64,000 nucleotides of DNA from Acanthosepion esculentum (Eukaryota; Mollusca; Cephalopoda; Sepiida; Sepiidae), in contig CAXIWW010000817.1 of assembly GCA_964036315.1 (NCBI GenBank), positions 4,623,501-4,687,500 on the forward strand, given 5' to 3'. The notes below the pieces were generated by a model that was not told the DNA's origin, did not search any database, and saw only the letters and a list, made by a program, of their open reading frames with translations. Position numbers and translations under genes: made by a program. Numbering within the stretch: the stretch's first letter is position 1; each line of letters begins with the position of its first letter. This document shows, piece by piece, positions 13,081 through 23,700 of the stretch.

Positions 13081-15957
13081 AAATAGTTACCCCCCACTAA
13101 AAAAAAACACTATGAATGTATAAAAATACATGTTTATCTAAAAACTTGCGAACAACACCAGTTGATAGCAAAAGTGCAAACAGCACCACAGCTGATAGCA
13201 AAAGTGCAACAGCTGATAGCAAAAGTGCCAGCAGCTGATAGCAAAAGTGGCAACAGCTGATAGCAAAAGTGCCAACAGCCCCACAGTGCCGATTAATCCT
13301 AGGTATGACTATAAACTACATCTGACAGCAAGGCTTCTGATCCCAAAGGGTCCCTGCTATGAGCAAATAGTGACCCCCACTAAAAAAAAACACTATGGAA
13401 GTATAAAAATACATGTTTATATAAAAACTTGCGAACAACACCAGTTGATAGCAAAAGTGCCAACAGCACCAGAGCTGATAGCAAAAGTGCCAACAGCTGA
13501 TAGCAAAAGTTCGAACAGCTGATAGCAAAAGTGCCAACAGCTCATAGCAAAAGTGCCAACAGATGATACCAAAAGTGCCAACAGCTGATAGCAAAAGTGC
13601 CAACAGCTGATAGCAAAAGTGCCAACAGCTGATAGCAACAATGCCAACAGATGATACCAAAAGTGCCAACAGCTGATAGCAAAAGTGCCAACAGCTGATA
13701 GCAAAAGTGCCAACAGCTGATAGAAAAAGTGCCAAAAGCTGATAGCAAAAGTGCCAACAGCTGATAGCAAAATACCAACAGCTGATAGCAAAAGTGCCAA
13801 GAGCACCACATTGCCAACAAATCCTAGGTATGACTATAAACTACATCTGACTGCAAGGCTTCTGATCACAAAGGGTCCCAGCTATGAGCAAATAGTGACC
13901 CCACACTAAAAAAACACTATGAATGTATAAAAATACATGTTTATATAAAAACTTGCGAACAACACCAGTTGATAGCAAAAGTGCCAACAGCACCACAGCT
14001 GATAGCAAAAGTGCAACAGCTGATAGCAAAAGTGCCAACAGCCGATAGCAAAAGTGCCAACAGCTGATAGCAAAAGTGCCAACAGCTGATAGCAAAAGTG
14101 CCAACAGCTGATAGCAAAAGTGCCAACAGCACCACAGTGCCAACTAGTCCTAGGTATGACTATAAACTACATCTGACAGCAAGGCTTCTGATCACAAAGG
14201 GTCACAGCTATGAGCAAATAGTGACCACCCACTAAAAAAAAAAAACACTATGAAAGTATAAAAATACATGTTTATATAAAAACTTGCGAACAACACCAGT
14301 TGATAGCAAAAGTGCAAACAGCACCACAGCTGATAGCAAAAGTGCCAACAGCTGATAGCAAAAGTGCCAACAGATGATACCAAAAGTGCCAAAAGCTGAT
14401 TGCAAAAGTGCCAAAAGCTGATAGCAAAAGTGCCAACAGCTGATAGCAAAAGTACAAACAGTTGATTTTTAAAAGTGCCAACAGCTGATAGCAAAAGTGC
14501 CAACAGCTGATAGCAAAAGTGCCAACAGCACCACAGTGCCAACTGATCCTAGGTATGACTATAAACTACATCTGACAGCAAGGCTTCTGATCACAAAGGT
14601 TCTCAGCTATGAGCAAATAATGACCCCCCACTAAAAAAAAAACACTATGAAAGTATAAAAATACATGTTTATATAAAAACTTGCGAACAACACCAGTTGA
14701 TAGCAAAAGTGCAAACAGCACCACAGCTGATAGCGAAAGTGCCAATCGCTGATAGCAAAAGTGTCAACAGCTGATAGCAAAAGTGCCAGCAGCTGATAGC
14801 AAAAGTGCCAACAGCTGTTAGCAAAAGTGCCAACAGCACCACAGTGCCAACTAGTCCTAGCTATGACTATAAAGTACATCTGACAGCAAGGCTTCTGATC
14901 ACAAAGGGTCCCAGCTATGAGCAAATAGTTACCCCCCACTAAAAAAAAACACTATGAAAATATAAAAATACATGTTTATATAAAAACTTGCGAACAACAC
15001 CAGTTGATAGCAAAAGTGCAAACAGCACCACAGCTGATAGCAAAAGTGCAAACAGGTGATAGCAAAAGTGCCAACAGCTTATACCAAAAGTGCCAAAAGC
15101 TGATAGCAAAAGTGCCAACAGCTGATAGCAAAAGTGCCAACAGATGATACCAAAAGTGCCAACAGCTGATAGCAAAAGTGCCAAAAGCTGTTAGCAAAAG
15201 TGCCAACAGCTGATAGCAAAAGTGCCAACAGCTCCACAGTGCCAACTAGTCCTAGGTATGACTATAAACTACATCTGACAGCAAGGCTTCTGATCACAAA
15301 GGGTCCCAGCTATGAGCAAATAGTTACCCCCCACTTAAAGAAAACATTATGATAGTATAAAAATACATGTTTATATAAAAACTTGCGAACAACACCAGTT
15401 GATAGCAAAAGTGCAAACAGCACCACAGCTGATAGCAAAAGTGCCAACGGCTGATAGCAAAAGTGCCAAGAGCTGATAGCAAAAGTGCCAACAGTTGATA
15501 CCAAACGTGCCAACTGCACCACAGTGCCAACTAGACCTAGGTATGACTATGAACTACATCTGACAGCAAGGCTTCTGATCACAAAGGGTCCCAGCTATGA
15601 GCAAATAGTGACCCCCCACTAAAAAAAAAACACTATGAAAGTATAAAAATACATGTTTATATAAAAAATTGCGAACAACACCAGTTGATATCAAAAGTGC
15701 CAACAGCACCCCAGCTGATATCAAAAGTGCCAACAGCTGATAGCAAAAGAGCCAACAGCTGATAGCAAAAGTGCCAACAGCTGATACCAAAAGTGCCAAA
15801 AGCTGATAGCAAAAGTGCCAACAGCTGATAGCAAAAGTGCCAACAGCTGATAGCAAAAGTGCAAACAGCTGATAGCAAAAGTGCCAACAGCTGATTGCAA
15901 AAGTGCCAACAGCTGATAGCAAAAGTGCCAACAGCTGATAGCAAAAGTGCCAACAGC
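13070..15957. repeat. 3375-bp-period segmental duplication, copy 2
   Basis: This is a direct copy of 9695-12582. It preserves the order and odd variants of the spacers and monomers, for example TTGATTTTTAAAAGTGCC near 14462, matching 11087. The unit is partial (2888 of 3375 bp), ending about 350 bp before the junction with the GC-rich array. Confidence 0.9.
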
Positions 15958-16300
15958 ACCACAGTTCCAACTAGTCCTAGGTATGACTATAAACTAGATC
16001 TGACAGCAAGGCTTTTGATCACAAAGGGTCCAAGCTATGAGCAAATAGTGACCCCCCACTAAAAAAAACACTATGAAAGTATAAAAATACATGTTTATAT
16101 AAAAACTTGCGAACAACACCAGTTGATAGCAGAAGTGCCAACAGCACCACAGCTGATAGCAAAAGTGCCAACAGCTGATAGCAAAATTGCCAACAGCTGA
16201 TAGCAAAAGTGCAAACAGCTGATAGCAAAAGCGCCAACAGCACTACAGTGCCAACTAGTCCTAGATATGATTATAAACTACATCTGACAGCAAGGCTTCT

Positions 16301-16310
16301 GATCACCCAG
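16301..16310. other. Junction: 22-bp composite array to GC-rich minisatellite
   Basis: The 22-bp array spacer reads normally through TCTGATCAC and then switches to CCAGGAGACTGTCCCAG, the GC-rich minisatellite. The trinucleotide CAC at 16304-16306 fits both partners (spacer GATCACAAAGG and minisatellite CACCCAGGAGAC), so the join has 3 bp of microhomology. The corresponding point in the right arm, near 50603, continues in minisatellite, so this join exists only in the left arm. Confidence 0.85.
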
Positions 16311-17150
16311 GAGACTGTCCCAGACAGACCCACGCAGACGAACCACTGTCCCAGAAAGTCCCACGCAGACGAACACCCACCGAGGAGAGAGTCCCAGAAG
16401 GACCCACGCAGAGGACCCCCTGTCCCAGAAATTCCAACGCAGACGACCTCCAGTCCCACAAAGTCCCACTCAGACGACACCGCACCCAGGAGACTGTCCC
16501 AGAAAGACCCACGCAGACGACCCCCCCCCCACCAAGGAGACAGTCCCAGAAAGTCCCACGCAGATGAAACACCTCCCAGGAGACAGTCCCAGAAAGACCC
16601 ACGCAGACGAGCCCCAGTCCCAGAAAGTCCCACGCAGACGACTCCCCACCCAGGAGACAGTCCCAGAAAGTCCCACGCAGAAGACCGCCCACCCAGGAGA
16701 GAGTGCAAGAAAGACCCACGCAGACGACCCCGAGTCACAGAAAGTCCCATGCCGACGACACCCCACCCAGGAGACAGTCCCAGATATCCCAAGCAGACGA
16801 CCCCCACCCAGGAGACAGTCCCAGAAAGTCCAACGCAGTCGAGCCCCAGTCGAAGAAAGTCCCACACAGACGACCCCCAGACAGGAGACAGTCACAGCAA
16901 GACCCACGCAGACGACCCCCAGTCACAGAAAGTGCCACGCAGAAGAACACCCACCCAGGAGACAGTCCCAGAAAGTCCCACGCAGACGACCCCCCACCCA
17001 GGAGACAGTCCCAGAATGTCCCACGCAGAAGAGCCCCCAGTCCAAGAAAGTCCCACCCAGACGACCCTCACCAAGGAGACAGTCCCAAAAATCCCACGCA
17101 GAAGACACCCACCCAGGAGACAGTCCCATAAAGTCCCACGCAGACGGCCC

Positions 17151-17730
17151 CCCGTCCCAGGAAGTCCCATGCAGACGACCCCCACCCAGGAGACAGTCCC
17201 AGAAAGTCCCACGCAGACGACCCCCAGTCCAAGAAAATCCAACGCAGACGAACACCCACCCAGGAGACAGTCCCAGAATGTCCCACGCAGGAGACACTCC
17301 CAGAAAGTCCCACGCAGACGTCCCCCAGTCCCAGAAAGTCCCACGCAGACGATCCCCCACCCAGGAGACAGTCCCAGAAAGTCCCAAACAGACGACCCCC
17401 ACCCAGGAGACAATCCCAGAAAGTCAGACTCAGACGACCCCCCGTCCCAGGAAGTCCCATGCAGACGACCCCCACCCAGGAGACAGTCCCAGAAAGTCCC
17501 ACGCAGACGACCCCCAGTCCAATAAAATCCAACGCAGACGAACACCCACCCAGGAGACAGTCCCAGAATGTCCCACGCAGGAGACACTCCCAGAAAGTCC
17601 CACGCAGACGTCCCCCAGTCCCAGAAAGTCCCACGCAGACGATCCCCCACCCAGGAGACAGTCCCAGAAAGTCCCAAACAGACGACCCCCACCCAGGAGA
17701 CAATCCCAGAAAGTCAGACTCAGACGACCC
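17151..17730 (+). repeat. 290-bp tandem duplication in the GC-rich array
   Basis: Sequence from about 17151 is repeated 290 bp later from about 17441, with the same unit order and the same rare variants (GGAAGTCCCATGCAG, AAAATCCAACGCAGACG, AAGTCAGACTCAGACG). The mirrored right-arm segment shows this variant series once, near 49440-49610. The duplication therefore appears specific to the left arm and accounts for most of its extra length (1693 versus 1432 bp). Confidence 0.8.
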
Positions 17731-17995
17731 CCAGTCCCAGAAAGTCCCATGCAGAGGAGCCCCCACCCAGGAGACTGTCCAAGAAAGTCCCACGCAGACG
17801 ACCTCCAGACCAAGAAAGTCCCATGCAAACGAGCCCCGACCCAAGAGATAGTACCATAATGTCCCACGCAGACGACCCCCAGCCCAGAATGTCCCACTCA
17901 GACGACCCCCCACCCAGGAGACAGACCCAGAAAGGCCCAAGCAAACGACCCCCAGTCCCAGAAAGTCCCATGCGGATGACACCCCACCCAGGAGA

Positions 17996-17998
17996 CAG
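17996..17998. other. Junction: GC-rich minisatellite to 60-bp satellite (left arm)
   Basis: The array reads CCACCCAGGAGACAG and then GCTGCTAGAAGCCGAATAC, which is the 60-bp family. The shared CAG fits both sides. The same join in reverse complement lies at 49170-49172 (GTAGCAGCCTGTCTCCTGG), so this breakpoint predates the inverted duplication. Confidence 0.85.
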
Positions 17999-20745
17999 GC
18001 TGCTAGAAGCCGAATACGCCTGGCTCTTTTGTGAAACTGCCTTGCAAGCAATCTCAGGCCGCTACAAGTCGACATCTCCTGTCTCTTTCGTGACAACTGC
18101 CTTACAAGCAATCTCAGGCTGCTGCAAGACGAATTCTCCCGGCTCTTTTGTGCAAATTGCCTTACAAGCAATCCCAGGCTGATACAAATCGACATCTCCT
18201 GGCTCTTTTGTGGCAACTGCCTTACAAGAAATCTCATGCTGCTTCAAGCCGAATTCTCCTGGCGCTTTTGTGACAACTGCCTTACAAGCAATGTCATGCG
18301 GCTACGAGCCGACTTCTCTTGGCTCTTATGTGAAAACTGCCTTACAAGTAATCTCAGGCTGCTACAAGCCGAATTCTTCTGGCGCTTTTGTGACAACTGC
18401 CTTACAAGGAATTTCAGACTGCCGCCAGGACAGTTCTCCTGGCTTTTTATGCCAATTGACTTAAAAGCAATCCCAGGCGTCTACGTGCCGATTTCTCCTG
18501 GCTCTTTTGTGGTAACTGCCTTACAAGCAATCTCAGGCTGCTACAAGCCAAATTCTCCTGGTTCTATTGTGACAACAGCCTTACAAGTAATCTCAGGCTG
18601 CAGCAATCCCAGTTCTCCTAGCTTTTTGTGCCAATTGCCTTACAAGCAATCCCAGGCGGCTACAAGCCGATTTCTCCTGGCTCATTTGTGGCAACTGCCT
18701 TACAAGCAATCTTTGGCTGATGCATGCGGAATTCTCCTGGCTCTTTTGCGCAAATTGCCTTACAAGCAATCCCAGGCGTCTACGAGCCGACTTCTCTTGT
18801 CGCTTTTGTGAAAACTGCTTTATGAGAAATCTCAGGCTGCTACAAAACGACATCTCCTGTCTCTTTTTTTAAAAATGCCTTACAATCAATCTCAGCCTTC
18901 TACAAGCCGAATACACCTGGCTCTTTTGTGAAACTGCCTTACAAGAAATCTCAGGCTGCTACAAGCAGAATACGGCTGGCTCTTTTGTGAAACTGCCTTG
19001 CAAGCAATCTCAGGCCGCTACAAATCGACATCTCCTGTCTCTTTTGTGACAACAGCCTTACAAGCAATCTCAGGCTGCTGCAAGACGAATTCTCCTGGAT
19101 CTTTTGTGCAAATTGTCTTACAAGCAATCCCAGGCTGCTACAAATCGACATCTTCTGGCTCTTTGTGGCAACTGCCTTACAAACAATCTCAGTCTGCCGC
19201 CAGGACTGTTCTCCTGACTTTTTGTGCCAATTGCCGAAAAAGCAATCCCAGGCGGCTACGTGCCGATGTCTTCTGGCTCTTTTGCGGTAACTGCCTTACA
19301 AGCAATCTCAGGCTACTACAAGCCGAATTTTCCTGGTTCTATTGTGACAACTGCCTTACAAGCAATCTCAGGCTGCAGCAATCCCAATACTCCTAGCTTT
19401 TTGTGCCAATTGCCTTACAAGCAATTCCACGCGGCTACGAGCCGAATTCTCCTGGCTCATTTGTGGCAACTGCTTTACAAGCAATCTCAGGTTGCTGCAA
19501 GCCGAATTCTCCTGGCTCTTTTGTGAAACTGCCTTACAAGCAATCTCAGGCCGCTACAAAACGACATATCTTGACTCTTTTTGAAAACTGTCTTACAAGC
19601 AATCTCAAGCTGTCGCTAGTAAAATTCTCCTGACTTTTTGTGCCAATTGCCTGACAGCAATCCCAGGCTGCTACGAACCGATTTCTCCTGGCTCATTTGT
19701 GGCATCTGCCTTACAAGCATTCTCAGGCTGCAGCAATATGAATTCTCCTGGCTTTTTGTGCGAATTGCCTTACAAGCAATCCCAGGCGGCTACGAGCCGA
19801 TTTCTCTTGGCTCTTTTGTGAAAACTGCCTTACAAATAATATCAGGCTGCTACAAAACGACATCTCCTGTCTCTTTTGTGACAACTGCCTTACAAGCAAT
19901 CTCAGGATGCTACAAGCCGAATTCTCCTGGTTCTATTGTGACAACTGCCTTAAAAGCAATCTCTGGCAGCAGCAATCCCAATTCTCCTGGCTATTTTGTG
20001 CCAATTGCCTTACAAGAAATCTCATGCTGCTTCAAGCCGAATTCTCCTGGCGCTTTTGTGACAACTGCCTTACAAGCAATCTCAGGCTGCCGCTAGTCTA
20101 ATTCTCCTAAATTGTTGTGATAATTGCCTTACAAGAAATCCCAGGCTGCTACGAAGCGATTTCTCCTCTTTCATTTGTGGCATCTGCCTTACAAGCATTC
20201 TCAGGCTGCAGCAATAAGAATTATCCTGGCTTTTTGTGCGAATTGCCTTACATGCAATCCCAGGATGCTACGAGCCGATTTCTCCTGGCCCTTTTGTGGC
20301 AACTTCATTACAAGCCGACTTATCTTGGCTCTTTTGTGAAACTGCCTTACAAGTAATATCAGGCGGCTACAAAACGACATCTCCTGTCTCTTTTGTGAAA
20401 CTGCCTTACAAGCAATCTCAGGCGGCTACAAGCCGAATACGCCTGGCTCTATTGTGAAACTGCCTTACAAGCAATCTCAGATCGCTACAAATCGACATCT
20501 CCTGGCTCTTTTGTGTCTTTTTTAGGACTGTTCTCCTAACTTTTTGTGCCAATTGCCCTAAAAGCAATCCCAGGCGGCTACGTGCGGATTTCTCCTGGCT
20601 CTTTTGTGGTAACTGCCTTACAAGCAATCTCAGGCTGCAACAAGCCGAATTCTCCTGGTTCTATTGTGACAACTGCCTTACAAACAATCTCAGGCTGCAG
20701 CAATCCCAATTCTCTTAGCTTTTTGTGCCAATTGCATTACAAGCA
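17999..20745 (+). repeat. 60-bp satellite array, plus orientation
   Basis: About 46 diverged monomers of 59-60 bp with cores TTACAAGCAATCTCAGGCTG, CTACAAGCCGAATTCTCC and TGGCTCTTTTGTGACAACTG. Many contain an EcoRI site (GAATTC). Variants recur in order (AATCCCAGGCGGCTACG, CTGCCGCCAGGACAGTTC, GCTGCAGCAATCCCAATTC), indicating multi-monomer higher-order structure. Because 60 is a multiple of 3, one plus-strand frame reads as a 20-residue peptide repeat. It is broken by stops and by 59-bp monomers and has no gene-like start or end, so I do not call it a gene. Confidence 0.95.
18404..19135 (+). repeat. Source-side copy of a 60-bp-array segment directly repeated at 48309-48970
   Basis: The ordered monomers here (CAGACTGCCGCCAGGACAG, TTTTTATGCCAATTGAC, AGGCGTCTACGTGCCG, CTGATGCATGCGGAATTC, TCTTTTTTTAAAAATGCC) reappear in the same orientation 29904 bp to the right, for example the ATG at 18449 and 48353. 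Offsets shift to 29831 by the end because the right copy lacks about one monomer and a few bases near 18800. In a simple palindrome this segment should be inverted in the right arm. Confidence 0.85.
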
Positions 20746-20762
20746 GACTAGCGGAAAACCTG
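20740..20762. other. Orientation switch in the 60-bp array
   Basis: Plus-orientation sequence (GTGCCAATTGCATTACAAGC) ends at about 20745. GACTAGCGG, a fragment of a minus-orientation monomer, follows, and from 20759 the array reads CCTGAGATTGCTTTTAAGGC in minus orientation. The monomer at the switch is truncated on both sides, so this is a rearrangement breakpoint. No equivalent junction is seen in the right arm, where the switch lies near 48971 with different partners. Confidence 0.85.
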
Positions 20763-23700
20763 AGATTGCTTTTAAGGCCGTTTTCACAAAAGAGACAAGA
20801 GAAGTCGGCTCGTAGATGCCTGGGATTGCTTGTAAGGCAATTGGCACAAAAGAGCCAGGAGAATTCGGCTTGTAGTAGCCTGAGATTTCTTGTAAGGCAG
20901 TTGCCACAAATGAGCCAGGAGAAATCGGTTCGTAGCCGCCTGGGATTGCTTTTAAGGCAATTGGCACATTAAGTCAGGAGAATTGTACTAGCGACAGCTT
21001 GAGATTGCTTGTAAGGCAGTTGACACAAAAGAGCCAGGATATGTCGATTTGTAGCGATATGAGATTGCTTGTAAGGCAGTTTCACAATAGAGCCAGGCGT
21101 ATTCGGCTTGTAGCAGTCTGAGATTGCTTGTAAGGCAGTTTTTAAAAAAAGAGACAGGAGATGTCGATTTGTAGCAGCCTGAGATTGCATTTAAAGCAGT
21201 TTTCACAAAAGAGACAAGATAAATGGGCTCGTAGACGCCTGAGGTTGCATGTAAGGCAGTTGCCACAAAAGTTGTAAGGCAATTTGCACAAAAGAGCCAG
21301 GACAATTCGGCTTGCTGTAGACTGAGATTGTCACAATAGAACCAGGAGAATTTGGCTTATAGCAGCCTGAGATTGCGTGTAAGGCAGTTGTCACAAAAGA
21401 GACAGGAGATGTCGATTTGTAGCGGCCTGAGATTGCTTGCAAGGCAGTTTCACAAAAGAGCCAGGCGTATTCGGCTTGTAGCAGCCTGAGATTGCTTGTA
21501 AGTCAGTTACCACAAAAGAGCCAGGATATATCGGCAAGTAGCCGCCTGGGATTGCTTTTAAGGCAATTGGCACAAAAAGTCAGGAGAACAGTGCTGGCGG
21601 CAGCCTGATATTGCTTGTAAATCAGTTGTCACAAAAGAGACAGATGTCTATTTGTAGTGGCCTGAGTTTGCTTGCAAACTGTTTCACAAAAGAGCCAGGC
21701 GTATTCGGCTTGTAGCAGCCTGAGATTGCTTGTAAGGCTGTTACCACAAAAGAGCCAGGAGAAATCGGCACGTAACCGCCTGGGATTGCTTTTAAGGCAA
21801 TTGGCACAAAAAGTCAGGAGAACTGTCCTGGCGGAAGACTGAGATTGCTTGTAAAGCAGTTGTCACAAAAGAGACAGGAGATGTCGATTTGTAGCGGCCT
21901 GATATTACTTGTAAGGCAGTTTTCACAAAAGAGCCAAGTGAAGTCGGCTTGTAGCTGCCTGACATTGCTTGTAAGGCAGTTGTCACAAAAGCGCCAGGAG
22001 AATTCGGCTTGTAGCAGCCGGAGATTACTTGCAAGGCAGTTTTCACAAAAGAGCCAAGAGAAGTCGGCTCGTAGCAGCCTGATATTTATTGTAAGGCAGT
22101 TGTCATAAAAGCGCCAGGAGAATTCGGCTCTTAGCAGCCTGAGATTTCTTGTAAGGCAGTTGCCACAAAAGCGCCAGGAGAAATCCGCTCGTAGCCGTTG
22201 AGATTGCTTGTAAGGCAATTCGCACAAAAAGCCAGGAGAATTCATATTGCTGCAGCCTGAGAATGCTTGTAAGGTAGATGCCACAAATGAGCCAGGAGAA
22301 ATCGGTTCGTAGCAGCCTGGGATAGGTTGTAAGGCAGTTGTAACAAAAGAGCCAGTATATGTCGATTTGTAGCGGCCAATTCGGCTTGTAGCAGGCTGAG
22401 ATTGCTTGTAAGGCAGTTTTCACAAAAGATACAAGAGATGTGGGTTTGTAGCAGCCTGAGATTGCTTGAAAGGCAGTTTTCACAAAATAGCCAAGAGAAG
22501 TAGGCTCGTAGCAGTCTGACATTGCTTGTAAGGCAGTTTTCACAAAAGAGCCAGGAGAATCCGGGTTGTTGCAGACTGAGATTGCTTGTAAGGCAGTTGC
22601 TGCAAAAGAGGCAGGAGAAATCGGCTTGTAGCAGCCTGAGTTCCTTTTTAAGACAGTTTTCACAAATAGCCCGGAGAAGTGGGCCGATAGCAGCGGGAGA
22701 TTGCTTTTAAGGGAGTTGTCAAAAAAGAGTCAGAAGGTGTATGTTTGTAGAAGCCTGAGATTGCGTGTAAAGCAATTTTCACAAAAAGCCAGGGGAAACG
22801 GGCTCGTAGATGCGTGGAATTGCTTGTAATGAAATTGGCACAAAATCCAAGAGGATTGGGCTTGCTGCTGTGATTGCATGTAAGGCAGTTGCTACAAAAG
22901 AGCCAGGCGTATTCGGCTCGGAGCAGCCTGACATTGCTTGTATGGCAGTTGTCACAAAAGAGCCAGGAGAATTCGGTTTGTAGCAGCCTGAGATTGCTTG
23001 TAAGGCAGTTGCCTCAAAAAGCCTGGAGAAGTGGGATTGCTGCAGCCTGAGATTGCTTTTCAGGCAGTTGTCACAATAGAGCCAGGATAATTCGGCTTGT
23101 AGCAGCTTGAGATTGCTTGTAAGGCTGTTACCACAAAACAGCCAGGAGAAATCGTCACGTAGCCGCCTGGGATTGCTTTTTTAAGGCAATTGGCACAAAA
23201 AGTAATTGGCCTAGCGGCAGCCTGATATTGCTTGTAAGACAGTTCGCACAAAAGAGACAGTAGATGTCGATTTGTAGCGGCCTGAGATTGCTTGCAAGGC
23301 AGTTTCACAAAAGAGACAGGAGATGTGGGTTTGTAGCAGCCTGAGATTGATTGTAAGGCAGTTTTCACAAAAGAGGCATGAGAAGTCGGCTCGTAGCATC
23401 CTGATTTTGCTTGTAAGGCAGTTGTCTCAAGAGAGCCAGGAGAATTCGGCTTGTAGCAGCCTGAGATTGCTTTTCAGGCAGTTGTCACAATAGAGCCAGG
23501 ATAATTCGGCTTTTAGCAGCTTGAGATTGCTTGTAAGGCAGTTACCACAAAACAGCCAGGAGAAATCGTCACGTAGCCACCTGGGATTGCTTTTTTAAGG
23601 CAATTGGCACAAAAAGTAATTGGCCTAGCGGCAGCCTGATATGGCTTGTAAGACAGTTCGCACAAAAGAGACAGTAGATGTCGATTTGTAGCAGCCTGAG

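Larger units (their letters stand above)
1..16306. repeat. Composite satellite array: 22-bp monomers plus conserved ~170-bp spacer
   Basis: Blocks of a 22-bp monomer with core TGATAGCAAAAGTGCC, ending in AACAGC or AAAAGC, alternate with a conserved spacer. The spacer begins at CACCACAGTGCCAACTAGTC, passes through CCTAGG, TGATCAC, a run of about 7-11 A and a TATATAAAAAC stretch, and ends at GCGAACAACACCAGT. I count about 43 spacers by the GCGAACAACACCAG block, near 83, 588, 1021, 1312, 1841, 2325, 2718, 3114, 3531, 3860, 4190, 4670, 4912, 5200, 5440, 5920, 6180, 6481, 6907, 7452, 7828, 8110, 8878, 9132, 9468, 9770, 10050, 10578, 10908, 11308, 11610, 12008, 12292, 12818, 13145, 13428, 13948, 14283, 14683, 14988, 15383, 15667 and 16108. 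Spacing runs from about 240 to 770 bp because monomer number varies per block. Three monomers make 66 nt, which explains the 22-residue periodic minus-strand frames. The window opens inside a spacer, so the array continues to the left. No gene is supported. Confidence 0.97.
16307..17998 (+). repeat. GC-rich minisatellite, left arm (31-bp and 42-bp units)
   Basis: Two interleaved unit types share the core CCCAGAAAGTCCCACGCAGA followed by CGACCCCC. The short unit ends in AGT (31 bp); the long one carries an extra CACCCAGGAGACAGT (42 bp). Plus orientation is assigned arbitrarily to this C-rich strand. The units lack stop codons in most frames, and 31 is not a multiple of 3, so frames stay open on both strands and change register (for example 16209-17525 on plus and 16892-17692 on minus); I treat these as non-coding. 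It is the inverted counterpart of 49172-50603. Confidence 0.95.

Noticed and set aside
1..16306. CRISPR-like repeat and spacer pattern
   Set aside because: The 22-bp monomers are contiguous, and the intervening spacer is one conserved sequence and not a set of unique spacers; there are no cas genes.
1..16306. rDNA intergenic spacer (short repeats plus promoter-like spacer)
   Set aside because: No rRNA gene sequence is visible, and the TATA-like spacer is repeated about 43 times without a transcription unit.
16209..17525. 438-codon plus-strand frame running from the 22-bp array into the GC array
   Set aside because: It crosses a rearrangement junction between unrelated satellites, so it cannot be an evolved gene.
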